64,000 bases of DNA from Rallus limicola (lineage: Eukaryota > Chordata > Aves > Gruiformes > Rallidae): the NCBI GenBank assembly GCA_022605955.1, contig JAKCOZ010000003.1, positions 48,174,179 through 48,238,178 of the forward strand, given 5' to 3'. The notes beneath the pieces were generated by a model. It was not told the DNA's origin. It did not search any database and worked only from the letters and a program-made list of their open reading frames with translations. Numbering within the stretch: position 1 is the first letter of the stretch; every line of letters starts with the position of its first letter. Of this stretch, positions 13,442-26,729 are shown in pieces. Position numbers and translations under genes: made by a program.

Positions 13442-14470
13442 TTTTGAGGCACAGGACTGGAGGGAACCTCAAAATGTCATTAAGTCTATTATTGCTTTGC
13501 TCCAGAAAGAACAATTATGCTAGTGTCATTTCTGACAGATATTTCACTAGTTGGTTCTTAAGGACTTTAAAAGATGGAGATTCCACCAATTCTCTAAGCA
13601 ATTTATTCCAGTGCTTCACTCTCCTACCAATTAAGCTACAGTTTATACCCATTATTTCTAGGCATGGAACATGAAGAATGGATTATTCTCCCTCTTTGCA
13701 ACCACCTTTTATGTATTTGAAGATTGTTTTGTTCCTGCAGTCCTCTCCTTTCCAGGTTAAATAACCCAATTTGTTCAATCATTTTTCATAGGTCACATTT
13801 TTAGACTCCCGAACATTTCTCATTTTTCTCTACTGAATTCCCTCCAACCGGTCCACATATAATTGGAAAATTGCTCTGAGTGAAGCCTTTAAATGCTGAA
13901 TCAATAGGAAGAATTCCTTCACATTTTTCAGGCTACACTTGGGGTTATAAATTCCATTTGATCCCAAAGAGGTCTGGTCTTTTTTTCATCAGTATGACAT
14001 TGTTGAATCATGTTGAGCTAGTCCACTGTATGACCAGTTTTAACCTCTATGTCCTTTCCTGCAGAACTGCTCTTTAAATTACTTTTATCCATCCTGTCTA
14101 CAAAATAGACAACTCCTGCCTAATGTATGTGTCCCTATTGAATAGTATCTGATTATTTTCAGATCATACCTCCAATTTGTCAAGATCACTTTACATTCTT
14201 ATACCATTTTCAGTATATTCATTCCCAGCATGGGTCCATCTGCAAATTTAATACTCACACTTTGTGCTCCATCATCCCAGTTATTAATGAAACTATTGAA
14301 CAGCATATGGATTAGAAACAGATGCTACTCTAGGAATCCTTCTATTTTGACAGTGACTCATTGATAAATATTTTTTCGGTATTTTTTTCAAACCAGTTCT
14401 GTATCTAGATTCACACAAATCACAACATTTCTTTAGCTGGTACATAACATGCATGCTCCTAGTCCACAAA
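13442..14470 (-). mobile_element. Ancient CR1 LINE fragment (ORF2 C-terminal half and 3' region)
   Basis: Read on the minus strand, the far end (about 14310-14281) still spells MLFNSFINN, matching the CR1 reverse-transcriptase core that normally reads VLFNIFIND. The near end (13442-13640) carries the characteristic 3' portion, with a GGACTGGAGGGAACC-like tail box and an ATTCCACCAATTCT...TTCCAGTGCTTC block. The intermediate sequence CCAATTTGTCAAGATCACTTT is typical of old CR1/L3-like elements shared with turtles and crocodilians. Many indels and stops make it long dead. The catalytic domain is incomplete and the 5' end is missing, the usual CR1 5' truncation. Confidence 0.75.
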
Positions 14471-17400
14471 GTCTGGTTTCCTGCCAATGAAGGAAATTCA
14501 AGAAACAGCTTCTGAAAGCATCACATATAATTGGTGCAAAACAAAATACAGAGCCTGACTGGGTGAAATCCTTGCAATGGACTATGATTCTTCTCACATG
14601 GAGGAGTTGCCTAACCTCACAATTTGTTTTTATTTTCTCTAGACTGCAGTGTCTTCAGAATCTGAAGCACTTCACATGCCTCTATGGGTAGCAAAGATCT
14701 TTGAGCTACAAAGGCTTTACTTTCTGTTAAATTAAAATGATTAGTGGAAAATGGGAAAGAAAATAAAAAAGGATGGCAAATAGTATCTAGCAGAAGGTTT
14801 AAAATGTAAAAAAAACCAGTAAGGGAAGCTAAAGATGACAGAAAACTCTGTGGATGGCAGGACTGAGTCCAAAAATTATTATCTTTTAAGTCTATTTTGA
14901 ACAAGTTACACTCTGAGGATGTTGTAGGCTCATTGCTCAACAGAGATAGTAGATATATTCACAACAGTGCAGAAGGGTTTACGAAATATTTCCATGCTGT
15001 ATTTGAAATGAAGAGAGATCACAGAAGGGTGACTCCTGTGTGATGAAATACTTTCTAGGCTACTCATGACAAAGGACATTAAACAACTACCACATTTAAT
15101 AATTTTTAAAATGAACAGACTGGAAAAACTTGCATCTAATTCCTAAAAGCACCATGTGAAGAACTCTCTGGCTTGGTTATTTTAACACTTATTAAATCCT
15201 GGGCTACATAGCAAATTCCAGAAGATTGAAAGAATGATAAAGTCATGCCAAGAGTCCAAGGGGACAAGTGGGATGTGCTGGATAAATGCAGGAGAGAAAG
15301 ATCTAGTAGAGAGGCAACATATGGTTTAATACAGAAAATTTCATACTGTAACATATTTGCAACAGATTTATCAAAATTTCTTTAAAAATATAGAAAAATC
15401 TGAAGTTTTGCCCAGTTAAAACAGATGGCAAGCACTGCAGTGTTTCCAGACACCAGTTTCAAGTTTTGAAGGAGGCTCAAAATGAGGTAAAACAAAAAAG
15501 TAATTGAGCTGTCTGACATATTCTCTAGTAAGCAATTATTCATACCAAACAACTTGTCAGAACTCCATCAATTATATGAGGTGTAGACCAGGATTAGTCA
15601 GGATGTAATTGGCAGCAGTTACAATACTTTAGCAAAATAGAGAAAATGCATATCCTCCTGCTGATCTATGTTTGATTACGTATTGCATTCTCATGTTTAT
15701 GCTTTTGTGAACACTACTATTCAGCACCTGCCTTCAAGGTAATATGCTCCACGCTCCACATAAGTATTCATTTTGTACTATCATCAGACTTGTGTTCATA
15801 CCTGTACTGAGATATGCAAATTTAAATTCTCACTGTAATAGCCAGAAAAGCCTGATTATATCAATAGCCAACCAGTTTGCATCACAAGACCTGATGGGAG
15901 TACAGAGAGAAGGACATTACTCTCTGAAATTCCCACTGAAAATATGTCAGACCAAGAATAGAGACATAAGACCTGACCATTCGTGAAATTTTGGCAATCA
16001 GCTTTGATAACAAGACACTCAGCTTGCTAACCTTTGAGTTCAGCTGGAAATAGGACAGGAATAGACATTATGAATTAAAGCAAAGCCCAACCCAAATTAT
16101 TTTCACAAACAAACCCAAACAATTCAGGAACTCAAAGCCAACTATTGAGCATTCAGCCCAAAGGACCTGGATGGGGGTTTTGTGGATTTAGCATGTGGCA
16201 GGTATCTTCACTTGCCCTCAAAATTTATAAATTTTAAATTTTTATTTTAAATCCATATATTGTGTCTGTTGAAGCTAGCTATTCCATCCCTCAAAGCCAA
16301 TGTCACAAGCATCTAGCTTCTTACATTTTTCCAAAAATGTGTCCTTGGAGATTAGGACTGCAATTCATCTTACCCCATAGGCATTCTAGGGCATGATTCA
16401 TCTAGTCCTGGAGTAGGCATCTAAACTAGGTCAGATGAATCAAGATTTAAACCTCCTATTTCTCCCTTTTCTATAAACAGACAGATAAACATATAGATGT
16501 TTAAAGATGTAAACCCACCACATCAGTGTCTTCATTGTGGATATCTACAGCAAGGAGAGAAAAGTCAAAAACTTATGCTACCACAATGTTGAAATAGCCT
16601 ATGTGAAATCATTTTATCACCATTTCCTCATCTCTAACAACCTCACATGTATGAGCAGCACATTAGTTTTCTAGTTCTGTTTCCAAGGATATTTCTTACA
16701 ATATCAGTCTATTAAAGGCTAAAGTCTAGATCAGTATAATAGTATCTATATAGCCCACACCCAAAAGCTTTAAGCACTTGTTTACTAACCACAGCAAGAA
16801 TCACTAGACACCTGCATAAATAGGTCTATTAGTTGCAAAGATTGCAGTTTTAAGTCAAGGTGGATCAACATATGTGCATTTTGCAGCTTTCTGTCCAGGA
16901 TCAACTCTAATTCCTCTGCACTAACACTGCAACCATTTTTGGCTCTCTTCCATATCCTCTTTTAGGTCTTATTGTCCTCACAGTCAAAAATGAAGGACAT
17001 AGTACTTTGTTTCACTTGTAAATGTCAAGAGGTGTAGCATTATCATCTATGTTACCAGTAGCACTAATAACATTGCAGACTAGACTGCTCTATCTTCATC
17101 AAAGGCTATGCATCAGTTGAGACACAGTGCTGATGATAACCTGAGTCAGCTATCAGTGAAAAGAGCTCTTTATTATGTAGGTCACTACCAGGGTTTGTTT
17201 CAGCAAACACCTGCGAATCGCACTCCACCAGAAAAAAATTTTTCTTCCTGGCAAAAAAAAATTAAAAGCAGACTGTAGAGAAGGCACGTGAACATGCTCA
17301 GGGCCTCGTGCTTTAAGTATGCACACAAGAAGCTCTCGGTAGTTTGCTGAATATTTGTATAACCCCTCTCCTCCCATAATTTCGGTTTATTTTTGCATTG

Positions 17401-19819
17401 ATTTTTTTTTAGACTGTTTCCAAGCCACTCTTCCTATTGAGAGACCATAAGAAAAACAGCAGATCAAAACCTGCCAGACACATCATTAAAGCAGCCGTAT
17501 AAACATGGTGGTATCTATGCCAGCAACAAAGAACACTACATAAAAAGACCTGGGGCTGAACTCCAAGTACACATGTATTGGAAAGAAACTCCTGCGTATT
17601 AGCAGAGTAAAAAATCTGCTTTATTCATCCTCAGTTAGCATCTGTCCTAGACAGTTATATGTAGGAAAATTGCATGTCAGAGATGAGAGTGTTCTGAGTT
17701 ACCAGCTAGGTTTACCAGCCCTTCATGTACAGGTTTTCCTCATTGTCTGCACAGTATTGAATTACTCTGCAATTTTTAGATTAATTAAAAAATATTAGAC
17801 TGATTCTTAGACTTATATGCAATTAATTGGATTATTTTTTTCCTTCCCTGTATTTAGCCGAGTGGGAAGTTTATGAAAAAGAGCTGCAAAGAATTGCTGT
17901 GCACTGAAATCTAATTAGCTCACTATACAACTCATACTCACAACTAGTATGTTTAAATAATGCATCACACTTCTGTTTGTCTACTATGGTTGCTGTCTTG
18001 GAATTTTTTCTATCTGTTCTTCATATTCAAGGGAGGATGCATTTAGGGCATCTACATGCCTGTATGTACTGAAATTACACACTTCAGTACAAATTAATAT
18101 CTATTAAAATTATTTTTGTGTATTAAGTGAACCTCCCCCACTGGAATCCCCTTGCTTTGCCTTTTTCATAAGCAGATAAATAAAAGAAATGTCTTGAGCT
18201 ACCAAGCACCATCTGGGTAAATGTCAGCTATATCCCTACCTAGAGGGTTTGGGGTTTATTTCTCAAGAGGGCGGGTGTTGGTTTTGCTTTTCTTGCCTAG
18301 TTTGCACAGCTGAATAATTTAAAAAGGACTCAGTGCTGAAAGATAAAATAAAGATGGAGTATATTGTTTCTGGCTACAATCCCCAGTGCTGTAGGTGGCA
18401 TTTTCTGCTAATACAGCTTGCAGTAGTGTTGCTAACAAACCAGAGATTTGAATCATCATAATTAAGGCTGTGTCAAATAGGGGTTTTCTTTGCAAAAAAT
18501 ACATACACAAATAACACTAAGCAGATGTGCTACTAGTATTTATTTAATCTATATATCAGTTATATCCCTAAAAGAATGATTTGGTCTTTCAGTGAACTCA
18601 CTAAAATTCCTGGGTACTAAATACCAGACTAAACCATCAAGTAGAGAAATGTTCCATGAGAAGTGTTCTTTGCAAACATTTGTTGTATTTGAAACACACC
18701 ATTTTTGCCCATAATTAGTAAGCTGGTAAAAGGTCACAAACCTCAAATTCACTTCCCATCGGTACAAAGAGAGTTATGTATAGGAGGGCTGACATTGATG
18801 AGATTTCATTGCAATAGATGCAGTGTAAGCATGTAATATGGGGCTTTGTCAAAATCAAAGCATTTGCAGCATAAATAAGAGAAACTGAAGTTTGGAAAGG
18901 TCGAAGTGAAGAAGCAATTTGCCCAAGGGCATACATCAATTATGTGTTAAAGCTCCAAATTGACTCAAGATCCCTGGCCTAGCTAAGCGACTGCCTTCTG
19001 TTTGTGTGACAGTGTAGGGGAAGGTGTCTTTTGAAGACATGCCATGGCTCTGCACCCGGTGCTAATCCCTGAACTTATCTAATGGGAATTTGCTCTTGCC
19101 CACACTCCCAATTTTGTGTGCAAATCAACTCTCATTTTTTCTGTGCAAAATTCAATTTCTGGCAAAAACTGCGTGTGTGCAGTTGCAGGCTGTTGTTCTC
19201 CAGCCTGTGTCTTCCCGAAAGGTATGGAGTGCTTTATTAACAGTGACAGTATTTTGTAATTGAATATTCAGATAAATTCTGCATCAGGTCAAAATGGTTT
19301 ATCTACGATCAATCTCCAATTGATTTGCCTGTACAAAGGATTTGCATATCTCCTCAAACACCGAGATGAGAACACACTGAGCAACATGGTGAAGCATCCC
19401 TGAAGAGCCACTAGTTAAAAGAAGGGTCAAGGTGAGGGTCAATACAATACCTGCTAGAGCAGTAGTGAAGTCATCAGTTCGAATTTATTCTTAGCTGAGG
19501 GACAACCTCGTTTGCCCCTGTACATTGAGGGAGGAGAGAAAAAGGGAAGAAAGAACACATAGGTGAAAATGATGAAAAGGGCAGGGGAAAAAGACTTACA
19601 AAAAGAGGGAAGATGCAGAAGGAAATATGTAAGAAAAATGAGAAAGAAATCTCTCCTGAAGCAATATCAAGAACCAGAAGCTCAGTTTCTCTTCCCTCTC
19701 AAGAGTTGTTTTCTTGCCTTCATTTCCCAAAGGCATGGCTCATGCTGGGGCTGAAAGAGACTGCAGGACACCATCAAAATGACTGCTTTACCTAGAGAAA
19801 GCTACAGACTCCCAGAACA
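14471..19819. other. AT-rich single-copy DNA, no gene recognised
   Basis: A 107-codon minus-strand frame (14617-14940) is the longest and has no recognisable domain. A cluster of homeodomain-type TAAT cores lies at 17780-17918 (TTAATTAA, AATTAATTGG, CTAATTAG) and could be a regulatory element. No LTR or CR1 end was found. Confidence 0.5.
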
Positions 19820-20790
19820 GAGGTCAGGTACCTGAGAAAGTGTACATGTCATCCAACCTGCCCTTAAAGATGTCCCCAGATAGAGCCTGTATATCATTTA
19901 CGGGCAGCCTGCTCCAACCCATTACAAATAGCCTCCAGTCCCCAAGTCAGTGGTTTTAAAACTTCCACTCGTAAAAATGCCATTAGCCATTTCCCATTGC
20001 AGGTGTGGGATCTAGCCAAGTGACGCCACACTCCCCAGCTTCCTTTTCTTTCTTGTCACATATCAGTCTGAGGCTATACTCATAGCAAATTTGACATATG
20101 TAAAAACTAAAACCAATTAATTTAACCCATTTCCTCTTAAGTAACATGTTCTAGATCACCCAACATTTGAATCCTTTTGAATCCTCTGTACCCTCACTTT
20201 AAACATTTTATTGGACTGAGACTATCCTCCAGTGGCATACAGCAGTCCATACAGAAGTCCCCAAGAAAAGGGGGACTTCACATCTCCACAGGCTGAAGTA
20301 TACACTATTCACTGCAGCGTATCTGTTTTTGGGTTGGTATGGCAGAACAGGAAAGGCAGGGCACAAAGTTGATTTGCAATCAGTTGAGCCATAAAACCTA
20401 CAAATAAAGATATGCTATTTAAATAGTTGTTGCCCTCTTTTATTTGTGTGGCTGGTTATTCCTGCCTAAATGCACTTCTTTATATCTATCCCCAGTGAAT
20501 AGCATCCTATTTATTTCAGACCATACCTTCAATTTGTCAAGATCACTTTAAATTCTAATCCTGTCCTCCAACAGACTCACAGTCCCTTGCAGATTAGTGT
20601 CATTAGCAAATCTAATAAGCATGCTCTCATTCCTTTCATTTTTGGAGATCCCTTGGGATTACAGCACTTTTATGACCTTGCTAAATTGTAGGGGTAAGAT
20701 ACAGAGTTTTCTGCAACGCTTTAAAACAGTAACAAACAATCAAATAGCCTTTGACGATATTTGTCCTAAGAATTCAATACAGGCCTCCCT
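19820..20790 (-). mobile_element. Ancient CR1/L3-like LINE remnant
   Basis: The best-preserved part (about 20500-20640) contains AGCATCCTATTTATTTCAGA, CAATTTGTCAAGATCACTTT and AATTCTAATCCTGTCCTCCA in the order found in minus-oriented old CR1 elements. It also shares the CAATTTGTCAAGATCACTTT block with the element at 13.4-14.5 kb. The segment near 19850 resembles the 3' third. The middle (about 20000-20090 and 20290-20430) is hardly alignable. No frame is open, and the boundaries are approximate. Confidence 0.55.
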
Positions 20791-23097
20791 CACAGCCCCA
20801 GGTATGCCCAGCCACTGACACTCTCTTGTCATAACAGTGGAGTCCCATCAGGAAGGCAGGTCCAGGGAGCTCATCAGCTGTTTACCTTCAGGATACACAT
20901 GAGCTGCATTTGAAACCTCTTTGCAACAGGTTTATCAGAATGGGGAAGGTGCAGCAATTCCAACACAGCACAGAACTAAATCTCTAACAGGGTAAGAGAA
21001 TTTAAGGACATTTGTCCTGAACCACAAAAAGGACTGTGGTTGTCTGCTGACATGTGACCTGCTCTGGAGCCACCAGTTCCACAGGGGCTGGGAAAGCGCC
21101 CAACTTCCCACCACCACTGCTCAGAACCCTGCAGTTTGGGGAACACTCCTGCAGCAACTGATGACAATTGAATCTGACTCTGACTGCAACAGCAAGCTAC
21201 CCAGGTGGTCTGCCACCAGCCCTGACCAAAAGCAGTAACTGGAACAAGCCCTGTCAGCGGTGCCTTCCTCACTACCCATCAGAACAATGGACAATCAGGG
21301 AGTTTCAGCAATGTAGTATCTTAAGATAATCACTCTGCACAGAATCTCCTGCATTTTAGGCTGGTTGTTCAGTGCTACAGCCAACCTCAGTACCGCAAAT
21401 CCTTTTCTCTCTCCTTCTGGAACTGGAAAATTAACAGCTTTTCAAAAAAAATCAAATCCTCAATAATTTTTCTTCAATTGATATGATTCCTTGATTTAGA
21501 AAAATGTGATCTCATATGGAATTTAACTCAGAAAGGTGTCTGGTTTATTTAGTTGCTATTTATTTAGAGAAAAGGAACAGGTAACTTTATTTCTAAATAG
21601 CAAACTTAGAGATGTTCCCAACACCTCCAGCTACTTCATTTGCTTCAGTTTAAATAGCAGTTTGAGAAAAAAGAAAATAACACAGGAGAATCAACCCACA
21701 AAAAAGAAAAGACTCTTTATATGAGAGATTTCCATAGCCCTCAATACCACAATGGGAATCATGCAAATGCTGAAAGATCCAGGTAACACTCAGAAGAAAA
21801 ACGACCTCACAAAACAAGCAAATGATGTATAGACTTGTTTGATGCATTCAAATAAATACCCTTGAACAACAGCTGCTATAATTTAAATGTACTGGAAATA
21901 GATACGTTCAAAATTGCTGAGGAGGATAACCTAATAAGACATTTAGGAGTCCATCCCCTTCTTTTGTTTTCCAGTTAATCAACTGAGCAATGTTAATGGA
22001 CAGAAGAACTCCCTCATACATACACTAAAGGGAGGAACAAGAGGCTCTTGTTAGGCTCCCGATACAGGGAATTAACAGATGACTTTTTGATAGAAGGAGA
22101 TAGATTTCCTTTCCTGGAAATAGAAGGATGTGATATTAGCATTAATAGATCTGTTCATGGAAAGCCCCATCATAATTAGTGATCATCATTTATCATCATC
22201 ACAATTTCACCAAGAGATCCTAATCACTCCTTCCCTCAATTAGTCACAGAAAAAAGAGTGATATGTTGAAGTGTTGAATGCCCAAGAATACTTTGTGCCT
22301 GGTAGAAGTCAGGATGACTGTGGCAGATTTGGACAATGAATTTTACTTTTCCTTAGGCTTAGCATCAGAAAGAAAAAAAAATGTCCATTTTTGCCTTTTA
22401 AATCATGCCAATGTAGAGGCATATTTTTTAAAGAAATGGAAAAAAGACACTTGCAGGTGCAGAAATTGTGAGGGAAAATAATTTACCTATTGTCAGGATT
22501 TGCCTTTTCCTTCCCTTCACCCACATCTCCCAAATCTCAAAATCTTTTCTCACACTGGATATATTTTTCATCATATATTTATTACATGAGATTAACTGTT
22601 CTGTCCCGAATCAAGTTCAACTATATCCATCTGGCAGGAGATGTACAGTAGGTGCAGAGGAGTGCTGTACATCTTCCAGGCCTCTATGACCAGCACCTGA
22701 TGTAAATTGGAGTTGGCACTCTAGATGTGACACCCAATGACACCATGTTCTCTCTCCTGTCCCTCTGCCTTGGACCATAGCAAAAAGCTGCAGTTCCTGG
22801 AGAAAGGGACTGAGTCCCAGAACAGAGGGAGAGTGGACGTCTGGGGGTCATCCTTCCCAAAGTCATGGGTTGGATTCCCAAGATTCCTGCAGTTTTGAGC
22901 CAACAAAACATGGGGGAGGGGTGGGGAGGGGAAAAGCAAGCAGCATTCTTGAGGCAACAGATTTGTTACAGGGATTTTTGAAAGGGAGATACAATTATTC
23001 ATCCCTTCTATCACATCTAACAAAGTTGTCTTTGCTCTGTGTCCTGTGCACAGTGCAGACCACTGGAAATCTGCCAGCTGGAAATCTATCACCTTGT
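20791..23097. other. Non-coding DNA, no repeat or gene recognised
   Basis: Open frames are short and overlap on both strands without coding character. A purine-rich patch at 22908-22945 (GGGGGAGGGGTGGGGAGGGG-like) may form a G-rich secondary structure. Nothing else stands out. Confidence 0.45.
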
Positions 23098-23420
23098 TGA
23101 GGGGAATCAACTTGTTAAAAGGGTAGACAATGGCAGGACAAGGGGGAATGGATTAAAGCTAAAGGAAGGAAGGTTTAGATTAGATATTAGGAGGATGTTT
23201 TTTACAGAGAGAGTGGTGAGGTGCTGGAAGAGGCTGCCCAGAGAGGTAGTGGATGCCCCATCCCTGGAAGAGTTCAAGGCCAGGTTGGACAGGGCCCTGG
23301 GCAACCTTGTGTAGATCCAGGCCTGACGTTGGTGTCCCTGCCTGTGGCAGGGGGGGTTGGAGCTCTATGATCCTTGGGGTCCCTTCCAACGCAGACCATT
23401 GTATGATTCTATGATTCTTT
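23098..23420 (+). mobile_element. CR1 LINE 3' end, relatively young
   Basis: This is a 5'-truncated CR1 ending in the diagnostic ATTCTATGATTCT tail. Its translated part contains the CR1 ORF2 C-terminus (RRMFFTERVVRCWKRLPREV, then PSLEEFKARLD). It is roughly 93% identical by eye to the minus-strand copy at 44545-44925, so both belong to the same recent subfamily. A second CR1 begins immediately at its 3' end. Confidence 0.9.
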
Positions 23421-23810
23421 GAAAGGCTGAGTGAGCTGGGGCTGTTCAGCCTTGAGAAAATAAGACTGAGAAGGGACCTGATCAATGTTTATAAATATCT
23501 GAAGTGTGGGACACAGGGGGAATTGGCCAGCCTCTTTTCAATGGTCTGTGGGGACAGGAAAAGGGGTGATGGCCTCAAGTTGGAGCACAGGGAGTTCTGC
23601 ACCAATATGCAGAAGAACTTCTTCACGGTGAGGGTGACAGAGCCCTGGGACAGGCTGCCCAGGGGGGTATGGAGTCTCCTTCTCTGGAGATATTCAAGAC
23701 ACATCTGGACACCAACCTGTATGACCTGTCCTAGGGACCCTGCTTTGGCAGGGGGGTTGGACTTGATGATCTCTCAAGGTCCTTTCCAATCCCTACAATT
23801 CTGTGATTAT
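23421..23810 (+). mobile_element. CR1 LINE 3' end (different subfamily)
   Basis: It starts in the ORF2 C-terminal region ([19 protein letters not shown] sequence, before an out-of-frame break) and continues through the block encoding [16 protein letters not shown]. The 3' region has GGGGGGTTGGACTTGATGAT and ends near AATTCTGTGATTAT. It is more diverged from the preceding CR1 than the two 3' ends of one family would be, so this is a head-to-tail pair of independent insertions rather than a duplication. Confidence 0.85.
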
Positions 23811-23972
23811 GTCCCTGATACCTGTGAAATCCTCCCTTTTCTTTTCAGTCACTGGGGCACACTGAGCACAGGACGACCGAGTAAGAAGGGAGCAAATGTT
23901 CATGAATACATTTATATATGTTTTATTGCCAATAAAATCTCACCCATCGATAAGTACGTGGATGAGTACATG

Positions 23973-25160
23973 TGTTGTTTTAGCCCTGGGTGGAAGCCAG
24001 ATGCCCTCCAAATTTAGTCTATCAATCCTCTTTTCAGCTGGATGGGGGAGAAAATATGTATTGAGAGACTTAGGAGTTGAGATAAGGACAGGGAGAGATC
24101 ATTCCACAATTAGAGTTACAGGTAAAACAGACTCAACACAGAATAAAGGAAAGAAAACTCTAATTTATGACACTGCACTGCACACCCAGTGACACCAGAG
24201 TCAGGTAATGACAAGTGCGACCAGATCTTAAAGCACCTCCTCCCACCCCTCCCTTCTCAGCAGATTTAACTTCAGTCATGATTTTGCTTCTTTCTTACCC
24301 TCACCCCCCCCAACTATAGCACAGGAAGGGGCAGGGAATGGGGGTTTCAGCCAGTTCCTCACAAGTTGGCTTCCTTCTCAGCCCGGGGCAGGGACGACAT
24401 TCCTCATACCCTCCCCCTGTTGCAGCGTGGGGTCCCACCCACAGGAGACAGTCCTCCAGAAACTTCTACAATGTGAGTCTTTTTGCACAGGGCTTCAGGT
24501 TTTAACCATCTGCCCCAGCATGGATCACTTCTATGGGGTGCAGTCATAAATCACAGAATGTCTCTCAGTCACTCAGGCCCAGCCTGACCCAACCTGGTCC
24601 TCCACTGGGTCCTGAGACTCCCCTCCAGCGAACCTGCTTATCTCTGTGTGTGTGTCTCTCTCTCCATGGGCTGCAAATGCTGGCAGGGGCTTGCTCCAAC
24701 GAAGGTCACAGCATCTTCTGTATGTCTCCACCTGCTCCAGCATGGGGCCTCTCCACAGGCTGCAGGTGGGGTCTCGGCCTTTGCCAGGGGCCATGGGGGA
24801 ACACCCACTCCACCATGGGTTTCTCCATGGGCTCTTTTTCTCCAGCACCTGTGGCAACTCCTCCTCACCTCCTTCACTGGCCTTGGTGTCTACACAGTTT
24901 CTTACATCTTCTCACTCCCTTCTCTGGTGGCAAAAAGCAGTTGCCTGCATTTTTTTCTCCTAAATGTGATTCCCAGAGGAATCACATTTTTCCCACTGTG
25001 ACCATTGCTGATGAGCTCAGCCTTGGTCAGCAACAACTCCAGCCTTGAGCTGGCTTGTGTTTGCTCTGAGGGTCCTGCAGAGAGCTTCTGGCTGCTTCTT
25101 GCAGAAGCCATCCCTGCAGTCTACTCCTCTACCAGAACCCAGGTACGCAAAACTACACCA
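23973..25160 (-). mobile_element. Solo-type LTR of an avian endogenous retrovirus, about 1.2 kb
   Basis: On the minus strand the element ends ...CAGGGCTAAAACAACA (at 23973), the same GGGTTAA(C)-CACAACA type of LTR terminus seen in the other two LTRs. It begins near 25160. Internally it carries a degenerate series of short repeats, visible on the plus strand as GCTCCAGCATGGGG...CCACAGGCTGCAG units (for example 24735-24765, 24420-24450 and 24515-24545), a hallmark of this bird LTR. Several medium-length open frames run through it on both strands (for example plus 24533-25048, 171 codons), but they reflect repeat composition rather than genes. No gag, pol or env remains beside it, and I could not confirm a target-site duplication. 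Confidence 0.75.
24962..24989. repeat. Perfect inverted repeat inside the LTR
   Basis: AAATGTGATTCC (24962-24973) and GGAATCACATTT (24978-24989) are exact reverse complements around a 4-nt loop CAGA. As recalled, other members of this LTR family do not have this palindrome, so it may be private to this copy. Confidence 0.8.
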
Positions 25161-26729
25161 AGTTTGTGGTGCCTAACTGGCTGCAACACTATACAGTGAA
25201 CTCCAAAAGGAGATTCTAATGAATCGTTCATGTCATATCTGAAAACAAATTATTACTTAAGAGACTGGGTTGTCACCAGCAAGCTCTCTTCTGGCCATTC
25301 ATATTATACTTCCAGGCTGCAGGTTTAGTTATATTACATACTCTTTTATATAGATTTCATACCAGGTGGTTCAATATTATGTTTTACATGCAGTGACTCA
25401 TCAATTCTTTACTATTTTAACAGCTTATTCTGAGCTTGTGGGTCTTCTAGCATTCTTTTCATGCAGGTGGTGACTTGGACTGGTAATTTCTGCCATTCAG
25501 CACCAGTATTTTCAACAAAATTACTTCCGTCCTTCACAGGAAGATGTACTCAAAGATTTTGCTAGTTAGCACAAACTAGGAAAGAAAATCGACATCCTTT
25601 CTTGCAAAAAGTAATAAACAACTACATAATTCAGAGATCATTGCATCACTGTCTTTGCAGTACGATGTGCAGTTGCTTAAATCTTGTTTGATTAGCAGAA
25701 CAAAAGATTAAATATCCTTCAAAGTTGAAATAGGAACATAGTTTGTATGTATGGTGTCACCACATCTTTTTATTCTTAGAAGAAAATTATGTAAACATTA
25801 TTTGGATGCAATAACATTTAGTGTCCCTATGTTTGTTCTAATGAATTCATTACTTCCTTTGCAGTCAGTTTTAGCAGTGATCTTGTAATAGAACACATAG
25901 TCTGTGTTTTCGTTTAATTTTCTGCAGGCCTTTTTGTTTGGCTCATTTATCTAGCCTTATCCCTTGAAACCATCTACAGTAATTCAGTTCACTACAGCTA
26001 GACCTTCTGACAGAGCCAGAAATAATCAGCTCCAGGCACTGCTGATTCTAAACTCAGCTAACAAGTATCTCATGACTCTGATCATTTTATGCTTTTCAGG
26101 GTAATGGAGACTTTTGGACAGTATTTCTTTCTCCTGTGAAAGAGTTCATCCTTCCTCTTCCCTTTTCACTGAAGCATAGTTTGAGCAGTGGCACAAAACC
26201 AAATCATACACAGATCAATGAAATAAAATTCTCAGCTGGTTTGTTGTTCCTGATACTAGCCTCTGAAAATACTGCCTTCCAGTAGTGTCAAATATTTCAA
26301 TATGGAAAAATTTGCTGTTTAAAACCTCTTAAAATGCAAGACTAACTCAGATACAGTATTCCTTCTCCTTAAGGTTGGGTAAAGAAAAAATGTGTCCTTA
26401 AAAGTTATAGAGGGGCTGTATAGTTAAGTTAGGGTACTTAATGTAGGTGATTTGAGTAATTTGTTTTTTTCTTACCAAAGACAGAATTCATTAAAATTTC
26501 CCAAGTGACAGATATGCAACCTTGGTAGTTGCAATTCAAGCTCTCCATGCTGTCTAGTAGTGCATTACAGATCCATTCTGGAGTACGATTTTAGTCCCTA
26601 GAGTTTTTTCTTACCTAAATATAGGGGTTGTGCTTTGCTCCTAACACTTGGCTAGTAATTTCTGTGTGCAGGGGACCTAAGTTGATAATCATATTTGCTG
26701 TGAACTAGAATGAAGAAAAAAACATCAGA
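25161..26729. other. AT-rich DNA, nothing recognised
   Basis: No repeat termini, microsatellites or coding-like frames were seen between the LTR and the next CR1. Confidence 0.5.

Noticed and set aside
14617..14940. 107-codon minus-strand frame with a hydrophobic middle
   Set aside because: No recognisable family, signal or splice context; it is likely chance in AT-rich DNA.
24533..25048. 171-codon plus-strand frame and overlapping frames
   Set aside because: They lie antisense within the avian LTR, and the open frames follow from its GC-rich short repeats.
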